Shown piece after piece: positions 9,000-17,355 of a stretch of DNA of 64,000 nucleotides. A model generated the notes under the pieces. It saw only the letters and a program-made list of their open reading frames with translations. It did no database searches and was not told the DNA's origin. Numbering within the stretch: the first letter of the stretch is position 1; each line of letters opens with the position of its first letter. This stretch comes from an uncultured Cellulophaga sp. (lineage in GTDB: Bacteria > Bacteroidota > Bacteroidia > Flavobacteriales > Flavobacteriaceae), in the NCBI GenBank assembly GCA_947492955.1, contig CANLOV010000008.1, forward strand, positions 1-64,000. Direction: 5' to 3'. The position numbers and the translations under genes were made by a program.

Positions 9000-9738
9000 T
9001 TTCTTTTTCTTCTTTTTTCTTCTTGGCTTTTTTGTATAAAGGTATTAGGTAGGAGATAGAATAGTTGTAGCCTACTCCAAACTTACTTCCTTCGGTTACT
9101 TTATTAAATCCAGGAATCCATATATTATTAAAGTTTTTAGCTTCTTTATTACTTACCAAATAGGCCAAGCGAATACTACCGCCTAAATATATATTAGCAA
9201 AAAGTTCTGTTTTTACACCAAAAACAAACTCTAGCCAAGTAGCACTTAAATCTTCTATTTTTTGGGCCTCGGTTACTCCTGTAACAAAATTATCTGGGTT
9301 CCAATAGCGATTACTATTATAAATTTGATAGTCGTTAATGGTGTTGCTAAACTTGCTGTGGGCAATACGCCCTCCCATATGTATGGCATTGTACATTCCA
9401 TACCAGTTTTCATAATTATTAACATCTACCCCTAATTTTAAATAATTGCCAGAAGTAGTAAAATTATAAAGGTCTTCTTGTCTGGTATTTTCTTCTGTAC
9501 CAAGTTCTGCTGCTACATGCAATTTGTGAGTAAGTCTATAATCGGCAACAATTTCTAATCCCTTATAATCGTCTTTTAAGTTAGATTGTATAATTCTGCT
9601 TAAGTCTACACCAACTCTTAATCCGTAGGGTTGTTTGTAAGCTACGGTATCTTTTTGTTGTAAATCTATAGGTTTACTTTGCGCAAAACCTATAAAGCAA
9701 GAACATAATAGAAAACTACTAATGAAATATTTTAACAT
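8986..9738 (-). CDS. DUF6048 family outer-membrane-barrel-like protein
   Basis: 250 residues with a Sec signal peptide (SSFLLCSCFIGFAQ). The mature part alternates short beta strands with aromatic residues (YGLRVGVDLSRII, LEIVADYRLTHKLHVAAELG, FGVGYNYSISYLIPLY), consistent with a small beta-barrel. It ends in a Lys/Glu/Thr-rich tail. The order DUF6048-DUF6452-rlmD is a recurrent flavobacterial arrangement that I recognise. Its start overlaps the end of the DUF6452 gene by 20 nt, so it is translated from the same mRNA. Function unknown. Confidence 0.75.
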   Translation of the reverse strand: MLKYFISSFLLCSCFIGFAQSKPIDLQQKDTVAYKQPYGLRVGVDLSRIIQSNLKDDYKGLEIVADYRLTHKLHVAAELGTEENTRQEDLYNFTTSGNYLKLGVDVNNYENWYGMYNAIHMGGRIAHSKFSNTINDYQIYNSNRYWNPDNFVTGVTEAQKIEDLSATWLEFVFGVKTELFANIYLGGSIRLAYLVSNKEAKNFNNIWIPGFNKVTEGSKFGVGYNYSISYLIPLYKKAKKKKEEKETTTP

Positions 9739-10252
9739 GGGCTGCGGTTTCGTCTTTTACCAAAGGGGTTACTATTTCTATTTCTTTAATCCAATTATCT
9801 GTATCTGCTGTTAACTCATTACTTAGATTATCATAATTAGCTACAAAGCCACAGGCTCTAGATATAAATACATCTTTGTTTTCATACGTAAATCTTAGAA
9901 TATCTATATTGCCAGTTTCAGTATCCATATCATCGTCTTTAGAGTTAGATATAAATGCAAAATCACTAGTACTTACGGCTTCATTTAAAGGAATAGCAAT
10001 AGAGTCTATATTAACTCTGTCACTAATTGTTTCGCTATTTGGATTTGGTAATAAATTTAGAGCAAAATCATTTCCAACACCACCAACTCTTAATAGTGGG
10101 GCATCTTTTTTTTCGGTTTTATTATCAATATCATAAAAACTAATGACCAGTAGAGGGGTGTCTCCGTCTACACAAATATCATCTTTTTCACAAGCACTGA
10201 ATATAGTAAAGCCAATGATAAGGAGTAAAATTAAAAAGCTTATTTTTTTCAT
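9719..10252 (-). CDS. DUF6452 family lipoprotein
   Basis: 177 residues with signal peptide and lipobox TIFSAC (Cys21). The mature N-terminus EKDDICVDGDTPLLVISFYD, with a single early Cys, is characteristic of the family. The rest is predicted beta-rich. It lies 9 nt downstream of rlmD and overlaps the DUF6048 gene, so the three form one operon. Function unknown; the constant pairing with DUF6048 suggests that the two envelope proteins act together (inference). Confidence 0.75.
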   Translation of the reverse strand: MKKISFLILLLIIGFTIFSACEKDDICVDGDTPLLVISFYDIDNKTEKKDAPLLRVGGVGNDFALNLLPNPNSETISDRVNIDSIAIPLNEAVSTSDFAFISNSKDDDMDTETGNIDILRFTYENKDVFISRACGFVANYDNLSNELTADTDNWIKEIEIVTPLVKDETAAHVKIFH

Positions 10253-10261
10253 ATAATTTAA

Positions 10262-11674
10262 TTAAGCACGCTTTTCCAAAAGTACAACATTTTCAACATG
10301 GTGTGTCTGCGGAAACATATCCACAGCCTGTGTTTTAGTAATTTTATAAAGCTCTTGCATTAAGGCTAAATCTCTTGCTTGTGTAGCACTGTTACAACTA
10401 ACATAAACTACTTTTTTAGGTGCAATATTTAATATTTGTTGTACAACATCTTTATGCATACCATCTCTTGGTGGGTCCGTGATAATAGTATCCGGAACTC
10501 CATGGGTATTTATAAATTCTTCGTTGAAAATATTTTTCATATCACCAGCAAAGAAATCTACATTCTCTATTTTATTATGAATAGCATTTGCTTTAGCATC
10601 TTCTATAGCTTCTGGTACAGCTTCTATACCAACTACTTTTTTTGCTTTTTTAGAAACAAACTGTGCAATAGTTCCTGTGCCTGTATATAAATCGTATACC
10701 AATTCTTCTCCTGTTAAACCTGCAAAATCTCTAGTGATTTTATAAAGTTCATAGGCTTGGTCCGAATTGGTTTGATAAAAAGATTTTGCGTTTATTTTAA
10801 ACTTTAAACCTTCCATTTCTTCAAAAATATGGTCGCGCCCAGCAAAACATATAATTTCTTGGTCGTAAATAGTATCGTTCTGTTTTTGGTTTACCACATA
10901 AAGTAATGCTGTAATTTCGGGAAAAGTTTTAGCTAAATGATTTAATAATAACTCTCTTTTAGTTTTGTTTTCTTCAAAAAACTGAACCATTACCATTATT
11001 TCTCCTGTAGAGGATGTTCTTATCATTACTGTACGTAATAATCCGTGCTGATTTCTAGGGTTAAAGAATGATAAGCCATTTGCAATAGAAAAATTCTTAA
11101 TTTCTAAACGAATAGCGTTAGATGGGTCTGCTTGTAAGTGACACTTTTTAATGTCTAATATTTTATCCCACATCCCCGGAATATGAAATCCTAATGCATT
11201 TTTTTCTGTAATTTCTTTTTCAGAATTTATTTCGTCTAGTGTTAACCATCTACTGTCAGAAAATGAAAACTCCATTTTATTTCTGTAAAAATATTGCGCT
11301 GCAGAACCTAAAATAGGTGTTACTTCTGGTAATTCTAAATGCCCTATTCTGGTAAGGTTATTAGTGACCTCGTTCTGTTTGTATTCTAATTGGCTATCAT
11401 AGCCCATATTTTGCCACTTGCAACCACCGCAAACACCAAAATGCTCGCATTTAGGAGTTACTCGTTTATCGGATAATGTATGAAAGTTTATAGCAGAACC
11501 TTCAAAATAAGCTTTTCTTTTTTTAGTGGTTTGTACGTCTACAACATCACCAGGAACGGCATTGTTTAAAAAAATTACTCTGCCATCTGGAGCTTTTCCT
11601 ATAGTTTTTCCTTTTGCAGCAGCATCTAATACTTCAACATTTTCAAAAACAATTCTTTTTTTCTTTCTACGCAT
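10262..11674 (-). CDS. rlmD: 23S rRNA (uracil-1939-C5)-methyltransferase RlmD
   Basis: 470 residues. The N-terminal TRAM RNA-binding domain (about 5-65) is followed by the iron-sulfur cysteines CEHFGVCGGCKW (about 76-88), with a fourth Cys in the KKCHLQ segment. The C-terminal SAM domain has YDLYTGTGTIAQF, the ITDPPRDGM motif, and the catalytic-Cys motif YVSCNSATQARDL. Methylates U1939 of 23S rRNA by family. First gene of an operon with the DUF6452 and DUF6048 genes. A -7 element lies just 4 nt before the ATG, predicting a leaderless transcript. Confidence 0.93.
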   Translation of the reverse strand: MRRKKKRIVFENVEVLDAAAKGKTIGKAPDGRVIFLNNAVPGDVVDVQTTKKRKAYFEGSAINFHTLSDKRVTPKCEHFGVCGGCKWQNMGYDSQLEYKQNEVTNNLTRIGHLELPEVTPILGSAAQYFYRNKMEFSFSDSRWLTLDEINSEKEITEKNALGFHIPGMWDKILDIKKCHLQADPSNAIRLEIKNFSIANGLSFFNPRNQHGLLRTVMIRTSSTGEIMVMVQFFEENKTKRELLLNHLAKTFPEITALLYVVNQKQNDTIYDQEIICFAGRDHIFEEMEGLKFKINAKSFYQTNSDQAYELYKITRDFAGLTGEELVYDLYTGTGTIAQFVSKKAKKVVGIEAVPEAIEDAKANAIHNKIENVDFFAGDMKNIFNEEFINTHGVPDTIITDPPRDGMHKDVVQQILNIAPKKVVYVSCNSATQARDLALMQELYKITKTQAVDMFPQTHHVENVVLLEKRA

Positions 11675-11678
11675 GGGG

Positions 11679-11686
11679 CAAAAATA
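11679..11686 (-). promoter_or_regulatory. Candidate -7 promoter element for rlmD
   Basis: Minus-strand TATTTTTG matches TAnnTTTG and ends 4 nt before the rlmD ATG. Transcription would begin at or immediately next to the start codon. Confidence 0.5.
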
Positions 11687-11797
11687 CTATTTACATCTAA
11701 ATTTATAACAGCTATCTGTATAAATGAGTGCTTTTAAATTAATTTTATGATTATTGAACCTTTTTAACATTTCTACGTCTTTATTGTAGAAGCTCTT

Positions 11798-12349
11798 ATG
11801 AAACATAACGATAAAATATTTGATGGCTTATTGGTATTAGAATATTTATCTGGCAACAAGAAATCGTTCTCGTTGTTAGTTAATAGATATCATAAAAAAT
11901 TATGTAGGCATGCATACTGGTTTACTCATGATATTGATGTGGCTAAAGATATAGTACAAGATAGTTGGAGTGTTATTATAAATAGACTTAGTAATTTAAA
12001 AGACCCTAATAATTTTGGTAGTTGGGCTATGCGTATAGTAACACGTAAGGCTTTAGATTATGTGAATAAGCAAAAAAAGAAGAAGGCTAGTTTAGAAAAT
12101 TATAAGTACAGTTTATTTAGTATTGATGATCAGGATACTAAAGAATCTGATGTTAATAAATTAATACAAGCTATAGGATTGTTACCTGTAAACCATAAAA
12201 CAGTGTTGCAATTATTTTATTTACAGGAATATTCTTTAAACGAAATGAGTCAGATATTAGAGATTTCTGTGGGTACAGTTAAGTCCAGATTGTTTAATGC
12301 TAGAGAAAAATTAAAATCAATTTTAAAAAATAATAAAGATGAAAAATAA
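11798..12349 (+). CDS. ECF-type RNA polymerase sigma factor
   Basis: 183 residues with the sigma-70 region 2 signature (NRYHKKLCRHAYWFTHDIDVAKDIVQDSW, about 27-58) and a region 4 helix-turn-helix (LLPVNHKTVLQLFYLQEYSLNEMSQILEISVGTVKSRLFNAREKL, about 128-175). It overlaps the following DUF6768 gene by 11 nt, so the two are translationally coupled. Target genes are unknown. An ECF factor with a small membrane partner suggests envelope- or signal-responsive control. Confidence 0.9.
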   Translation: MKHNDKIFDGLLVLEYLSGNKKSFSLLVNRYHKKLCRHAYWFTHDIDVAKDIVQDSWSVIINRLSNLKDPNNFGSWAMRIVTRKALDYVNKQKKKKASLENYKYSLFSIDDQDTKESDVNKLIQAIGLLPVNHKTVLQLFYLQEYSLNEMSQILEISVGTVKSRLFNAREKLKSILKNNKDEK

Positions 12350-12725
12350 TAAAGAAGAAATAGATAATTTAATTAGAGAGGCTTTGTCAACAGAAGAAGC
12401 TAAGTTTTATGATGAATTAGAAGAGCAAAACTTTTTAAATAAAATTGGAGGTGTATTTAAGGGTAAAACTGGATGGTTAGTACTTGTTATGAATATTGTT
12501 AGCCTTATTGTTTTTGGGTTACTTATTTATTGTGGTGTTCAGTTTTTTAATACAGAACTTACAAATGAGCTTATTAAATGGGGGCTAGGTGTTATGGTTT
12601 GTATTTTATTTATGAGTATGATAAAACTATATGTTTGGATGCAAATGGATAAGAACGATATTTTAAGGGAGTTAAAAAGAGTAGAATTACAGGTTGCTAG
12701 TTTAATAGGAAAATTAGATAAATAG
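12339..12725 (+). CDS. DUF6768 family membrane protein, probable partner of the ECF sigma factor
   Basis: 128 residues. The N-terminal EEIDNLIREALSTEEAKFYDELEEQNF is soluble and acidic. Two membrane helices follow at about 47-68 and 82-101, then a helix ending RELKRVELQVASLIGKL, a likely coiled coil. I recognise this layout as DUF6768, commonly encoded with ECF sigma factors in Bacteroidota. It has no zinc-binding anti-sigma motif, so an anti-sigma role is inferred only from coupling. Followed by a strong terminator. Confidence 0.75.
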   Translation: MKNNKEEIDNLIREALSTEEAKFYDELEEQNFLNKIGGVFKGKTGWLVLVMNIVSLIVFGLLIYCGVQFFNTELTNELIKWGLGVMVCILFMSMIKLYVWMQMDKNDILRELKRVELQVASLIGKLDK

Positions 12726-12742
12726 GTTGATTATAATATAAA

Positions 12743-12772
12743 AAAAGGAGTTCTATTTAAAGAACTCCTTTT
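12743..12772 (+). terminator. Rho-independent terminator after the ECF sigma operon
   Basis: Perfect 12-bp stem (AAAAGGAGTTCT / AGAACTCCTTTT) with a 6-nt ATTTAA loop, ending in T residues. Symmetric A and T flanks could let it serve the convergent channel gene too. Confidence 0.85.
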
Positions 12773-12823
12773 ACAATCAATCAACAAACCAACTTACTAT
12801 TCCAACCACGGAATAGCATATTT

Positions 12824-13996
12824 TTAATTTTTTGTATTAAATTTATTTAAGATACGTTCCATTTGTTTACCTGCAGCTTCTCTACCGCCAAGACCAAATG
12901 ATAGTGCAATGGTAATAGCAACAGTACCTAAAGTTATACCAAATGCCATATTAATAATATCGTCTCCTATTCCCATTGTTTTAAGTCCCATTGCTAAGAA
13001 AATAGCAAGAACACAGATTCTAATAATAGAGGCAATAAATTTGTTGTCATTATTTTTAGCTAAACTACTATGAGCTATACCAGACACCCAGTTTCCTATT
13101 ATTAGGATAACTAATCCAAATAATATATTTCCAGAGATACCAACAATTGTATTTAAGATTTCTGTAAGTTTAAAGAATTCTAATTTTTCAATAGCTGTCA
13201 TTAATCCAAAAATAACAATGAAAAAGTAAGCTATATTTCCTATAATATTAGGAATATTAGTTTTGCTAGAAATACCACTTAAATTCATTTTAGATAAAAA
13301 TTCATTCAATTTTAAAGATTGTAATAAGTCTTTAAGTAATTGAGAAATAAATCTACCACCTACAATAAAGAATATTAAAATAATTACTGCTACTAAAATT
13401 TTTGGTATTGCAGCAAAGAATTGTTCTAACATATTTGTAGCAGGTACAGAAATAGATTCCATTTTTAATAAATTTAATGCCACGATAAGTAGTGGTATAA
13501 AAATAAAGATGAAGACTACTTTTTTAAGAATAGATACTACATTTATATTTTCTGGTAAATTTAATTTTGGAGTAAACTTTTTAATAGTATCACCAGAAAG
13601 TCCAACCAACTCCGATACTACCGTAGCAAGCATATAACCAATGTAAGCTACTAAACCTGCTCCTACAATATTAGGAATAAAAGTAAGGAAGTTGTTTAGT
13701 AAGTTTTTAACAGGGTCTAAAACATTGCTCATGCCTAGCTTTTCTAATGCTAGCATAAAAACAAAAATCATCATTAAAAAGTAAACTAATTTTCCAATAA
13801 ATTTGGAAAGGGTAATTTTTTCAGAGCCTAATTTGTCGTCAATCTTAGTGCGTCTAATTAATTTAGTGATAAGCCTTTTTACAAAGCCAGCAATGATTCT
13901 ACCGATAATTAAAATTAGAATAGCGGCAATCATATTCGTTAAATTCCCTCCAATAGAATTAGAGAGGTTTTCATAAATGTTTTCTAAATAATCCAT
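12824..13996 (-). CDS. Mechanosensitive-channel-like membrane protein (conserved TM-helix family)
   Basis: 390 residues with about ten predicted membrane helices arranged as repeats of a glycine-rich helix unit (LTNMIAAILILIIGRIIAGFVKRLITKL near the N-terminus; later GLVILIIGNWVSGI and LSFGLGGREAAGKQMERIL). This matches the conserved TM-helix repeat (PF05552 type) found in proteins annotated as mechanosensitive ion channels. The soluble MscS beta domain is not visible, so channel activity is inferred. Monocistronic, convergent with the ECF operon. Confidence 0.75.
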   Translation of the reverse strand: MDYLENIYENLSNSIGGNLTNMIAAILILIIGRIIAGFVKRLITKLIRRTKIDDKLGSEKITLSKFIGKLVYFLMMIFVFMLALEKLGMSNVLDPVKNLLNNFLTFIPNIVGAGLVAYIGYMLATVVSELVGLSGDTIKKFTPKLNLPENINVVSILKKVVFIFIFIPLLIVALNLLKMESISVPATNMLEQFFAAIPKILVAVIILIFFIVGGRFISQLLKDLLQSLKLNEFLSKMNLSGISSKTNIPNIIGNIAYFFIVIFGLMTAIEKLEFFKLTEILNTIVGISGNILFGLVILIIGNWVSGIAHSSLAKNNDNKFIASIIRICVLAIFLAMGLKTMGIGDDIINMAFGITLGTVAITIALSFGLGGREAAGKQMERILNKFNTKN

Positions 13997-14256
13997 AATA
14001 GTTAATTTTTTAGGTTTATAGTGTATGCTTAGTTAGACACGCTAATAAATAGAAAGTCACTTTTTTTGTGATTTAATTTTTAAGATTAATTTTTGTAGCT
14101 GTAGATAGAATTATTTTAGGTAGATTTTAGATGAAAATAATTCTTAATTTTGTTACTAATAGGATGATTTCTCTCCCACGCTGAATTTTTGAGTTCTTCA
14201 AAAGGATAAAGGTACAGTAGGAATAGTTTTTTTATCAACTAAAAAATTATTTAAAA

Positions 14257-15546
14257 ATGTCGGTTTTAGAAAAATTAACTTCTGAAGATGCTATTGCATT
14301 AGAAGAAAAATATGGTGCCCATAACTACCACCCATTACCAGTTGTATTAACAAAAGGTAAAGGTGTTTATGTATGGGATGTAGAAGGTAAACAGTATTAC
14401 GATTTCTTATCTGCCTACTCTGCAGTTAACCAAGGACATTGTCATCCAAAAATTATAGGAGCAATGCTAGAGCAGGCTCAAACATTGACCTTAACATCGA
14501 GAGCATTTTATAATGATATGCTTGGTAAATTTGAGAAATATGCTACTGAAACTTTTGGTTTTGATAAAATGTTGCCTATGAATACAGGGGCAGAAGCTGT
14601 AGAAACTGCTTTAAAACTATGTAGAAAATGGGCATATGAAAAAAAAGGTGTAGAAGAAAATAAAGCTAAAATAGTTGTTTGCGAAAATAATTTTCATGGA
14701 CGTACTACTACGATTATTTCCTTTTCTAATGATCCAGTGGCAAGGAAAAATTTTGGACCTTATACTAATGGATTTATAAAGATTGAATATGATAATATAA
14801 AGGCCTTAGAAGAAGTTTTAGAAAGCGATGCTACTATTGCTGGTTTTTTAGTGGAACCTATACAAGGAGAAGCTGGCGTATATGTACCATCTGAAGGTTA
14901 TTTAGCCAAAGCAAAAGCATTATGTAAAAAATATAATGTTTTATTTATAGCCGATGAGGTACAAACAGGAATTGCCCGCACAGGAAAATTATTAGCTACC
15001 TGTGGTAATTGTTCTTGTATAGATAAGCATTGTAGTAAAACACCAGAAGTTAAGCCAGATATTTTAATTTTAGGAAAAGCAATATCTGGAGGCGCATATC
15101 CAATTTCAGGAGTATTTGCAAATAATGCTATTATGGAGGTTATACAACCTGGGAACCATGGCAGTACTTTTGGAGGAAATCCTATTGCAGCAGCAGTAGG
15201 GATGGCAGCTTTAGAAGTAGTTAAAGAAGAAAAACTAGCAGAAAATGCTACCGACTTAGGAAAACTATTTAGAGCAGAATTAAATGCTTTTATTCCTACT
15301 TGTAATATTGTAACTAAAGTAAGAGGTAAAGGCTTGTTAAATGCAATACTTATAAACGACACAGAGGAAAGTTCTACTGCGTGGGATATTTGTATGGCTT
15401 TAAAAGAAAATGGACTTTTAGCTAAACCAACACATGGTAATATTATACGTTTTGCCCCACCGCTAGTAATGACCAAAGAACAATTATTAGATTGTGTGGC
15501 TATAATTATAAAAACGTTAAAGCAGTTTGATGAGGAAATAAAATAA
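14257..15546 (+). CDS. rocD: Ornithine--oxo-acid aminotransferase
   Basis: 429 residues, class III PLP aminotransferase. Diagnostic segments: EEKYGAHNYHPLPVVLTKGKG at the N-terminus, MNTGAEAVETALKLCRKW, the PLP-lysine motif ILGKAISGGAYP (Lys near 274), and HGSTFGGNPIAAAVG. Converts ornithine and 2-oxoglutarate to glutamate semialdehyde and glutamate, linking arginine and proline metabolism. A Cys-rich insert (CGNCSCIDKHC, about 248-259) before the PLP lysine is longer than in Bacillus RocD. The damaged phzF gene starts directly after the stop codon. Confidence 0.93.
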   Translation: MSVLEKLTSEDAIALEEKYGAHNYHPLPVVLTKGKGVYVWDVEGKQYYDFLSAYSAVNQGHCHPKIIGAMLEQAQTLTLTSRAFYNDMLGKFEKYATETFGFDKMLPMNTGAEAVETALKLCRKWAYEKKGVEENKAKIVVCENNFHGRTTTIISFSNDPVARKNFGPYTNGFIKIEYDNIKALEEVLESDATIAGFLVEPIQGEAGVYVPSEGYLAKAKALCKKYNVLFIADEVQTGIARTGKLLATCGNCSCIDKHCSKTPEVKPDILILGKAISGGAYPISGVFANNAIMEVIQPGNHGSTFGGNPIAAAVGMAALEVVKEEKLAENATDLGKLFRAELNAFIPTCNIVTKVRGKGLLNAILINDTEESSTAWDICMALKENGLLAKPTHGNIIRFAPPLVMTKEQLLDCVAIIIKTLKQFDEEIK

Positions 15547-16325
15547 ATGAAACTTAATTTATATCAAATAGATGCTTTTACGGATAAAATATTTGGCGGT
15601 AACCCAGCTTGTGTTGTTCCTTTAAAAGACTGGTTGTCTGATGAGGTGTTATTAAAAATTACTAAAGAGAATGCAGTTGCAGAAACTGCATTTTTTGTAG
15701 ACAAAGGAGATAAAATACATTTACGTTGGTTTACACCAGAAATAGAAATGGATTTATGTGGGCATGCTACACTTGCAACAGCGTATTGTTTAAAGTCGAT
15801 TTTAAATTATTCTAAAGACAAGATTATATTTGAAACATTAAGTGGGGATTTAACTGTTTTAGTAGAAGATGATGTTTATTTTTTAGACTTTCCTTCTCGA
15901 ATGCCCATTAGCTCACAACTGCCTGAAATAATAAAAGAATCTCTAAATATACAACCAAAAGAAGTTTATAAATCAAGAGATTATTTATTGGTTTACGATA
16001 CAGAAAAAGATATTCAAAATATTAAAGTTAATAAGCAAATATTTGATAAAATAAACCTTGATCCAGGCGGAGTTATTGTTACGGAAAAAGGGGAAGATTG
16101 TGATTTTGTATCAAGGTTCTTCACGCCACAAGCATCAATATTGGAAGACCCAGTAACGGGTCTCAGCTAATACCTTATTGGTCATTAAAGTTAAATAAAA
16201 CAGAGTTAAGTGCAATACAAGTTTCAGCCAGAGTTGGAAAATTACAATGTAAATACAAAAAAGATAGAGTAGTTATAAGTGGAAAAGCAAAGACATATTC
16301 TATTGGAAGTTTATGGACAGAATAA
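15547..16325 (+). pseudogene. PhzF family isomerase, disrupted by a small deletion/frameshift
   Basis: The first 204 codons read as a normal PhzF protein: YQIDAFTDKIFGGNPACVVPL, the ENAVAETAFF segment with the conserved acid, MDLCGHATLATAY, and ILEDPVTG. After GGT at 16159-16161 the frame meets a stop at 16168. The -1 frame continues without a stop from TCT at 16161 to TAA at 16325, giving SQLIPYWSLKLNKTELSAI and a normal C-terminus. Family members usually have GSAHxxLIPYW here, so about three residues plus one base (10 nt) appear deleted, taking out the conserved Ser-Ala-His region. Either a real pseudogene or an assembly error. It follows rocD with no gap. Confidence 0.8.
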
Positions 16326-16419
16326 ACACACTCAAAAATAATGTTGTATTTTGTTTTTTAAGTATTTAAAATACAAGTATTTATATATTATTTAGAGCTA
16401 GTGTTAAAAAAAGTAGTTT

Positions 16420-17283
16420 ATGGATATAATTAAAAAAGTAACAGTGTTAATAGTATGCCTATTTAGTGTTTTAGAGCTGTTTTCTCAAGAGCTAAACTAC
16501 TCTAATAATAGAATTGCGGTTAGTTTTGATGGTAATAGTGCCCCAGATAATGAGTATAAATGGCCCACCGGTGATCCCGATGATTGGGGAGCACTAGTAG
16601 CTTCTTGCGCTATAATGGCTAAATTAGAGTTGCAGGATAAACTTGTACATTGCTCTTATAACAATTTTATTGATGCTCCTGCCGGGCCAGATGATGAAAA
16701 TCAATTAAAGATTAGTGCCGATGGGTGTATTACAAGATGGAAGTTTAATAAAGACGTTTTTTTTGATGTTACAACACAATTAAGTAAAGCAAGAACAAGT
16801 TTAGCAACAGAAATGGGGAAATCAACTGCCGATGACCCACTATACTTTTTACATGCTGGTTTATCAGAGTTTTTATATCAGGTAATAGAAGAAGTAATTG
16901 CTAAAGGAAAAATAGAGGCGCTTAATCATGTTTATCTTATCTCTCATAGTAAATTCAATGAAAATGAAATTAGAAGAGATCATCATCATACATGGGAAGA
17001 TGTGCAGAAACTTTGTGCTAATCGTATAAAATATAAAAAGATTAAAGATCAGAACGATAAGCATACCCCTGATAATTTATGGCATTCAATGGACGATTTT
17101 TCGGTTTGGTATTGGATGAGAGACCATAAGGATAAAAATATTAGATGGATGTATAAACGTATGCAAGTACATAGTGTGGGGCATGCAGATATATCGGATT
17201 GTGGTTTATTTTATTATTTACTTGTTGGAGATGATAATGGAAGCCCACAAAAATTTAAAAGCTTTATTGGGAAAGGGATATAA
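16420..17283 (+). CDS. Secreted protein of unknown function with Asp-rich GDPDDWGA motif
   Basis: 287 residues with a signal peptide ending near LFSQE. The mature start has IAVSFDGNSAPDN and then GDPDDWGALVASCAIM, followed by LVHCSYNNF, a mid-protein HAGLSEFLYQVIEEVI, LNHVYLISHSKFNEN and a His-rich DHHHTWEDV. The early DxDD-like cluster and the helix after it recall nucleoside-hydrolase-like folds, where such aspartates bind Ca2+, but the resemblance is weak and no family is claimed. Monocistronic, followed by a terminator. Confidence 0.6.
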   Translation: MDIIKKVTVLIVCLFSVLELFSQELNYSNNRIAVSFDGNSAPDNEYKWPTGDPDDWGALVASCAIMAKLELQDKLVHCSYNNFIDAPAGPDDENQLKISADGCITRWKFNKDVFFDVTTQLSKARTSLATEMGKSTADDPLYFLHAGLSEFLYQVIEEVIAKGKIEALNHVYLISHSKFNENEIRRDHHHTWEDVQKLCANRIKYKKIKDQNDKHTPDNLWHSMDDFSVWYWMRDHKDKNIRWMYKRMQVHSVGHADISDCGLFYYLLVGDDNGSPQKFKSFIGKGI

Positions 17284-17306
17284 ATGATTAGTACAGAAAA
17301 TAGAAT

Positions 17307-17336
17307 AAAAAAATCGGCATAACAGCCGATTTTTTT
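17307..17336 (+). terminator. Bidirectional terminator between convergent genes
   Basis: Stem AAAAAAATCGGC / GCCGATTTTTTT (12 bp counting the A/T part, core ATCGGC/GCCGAT), loop ATAACA. Lies between the secreted-protein gene and the convergent gene ending at 17356. Confidence 0.85.
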
Positions 17337-17355
17337 GTTTTAAAATGTGTTAAGT

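Noticed and set aside
14898-15476. 192-codon open frame on the minus strand
   Set aside because: Antisense to ornithine aminotransferase; low-complexity composition and no family features.
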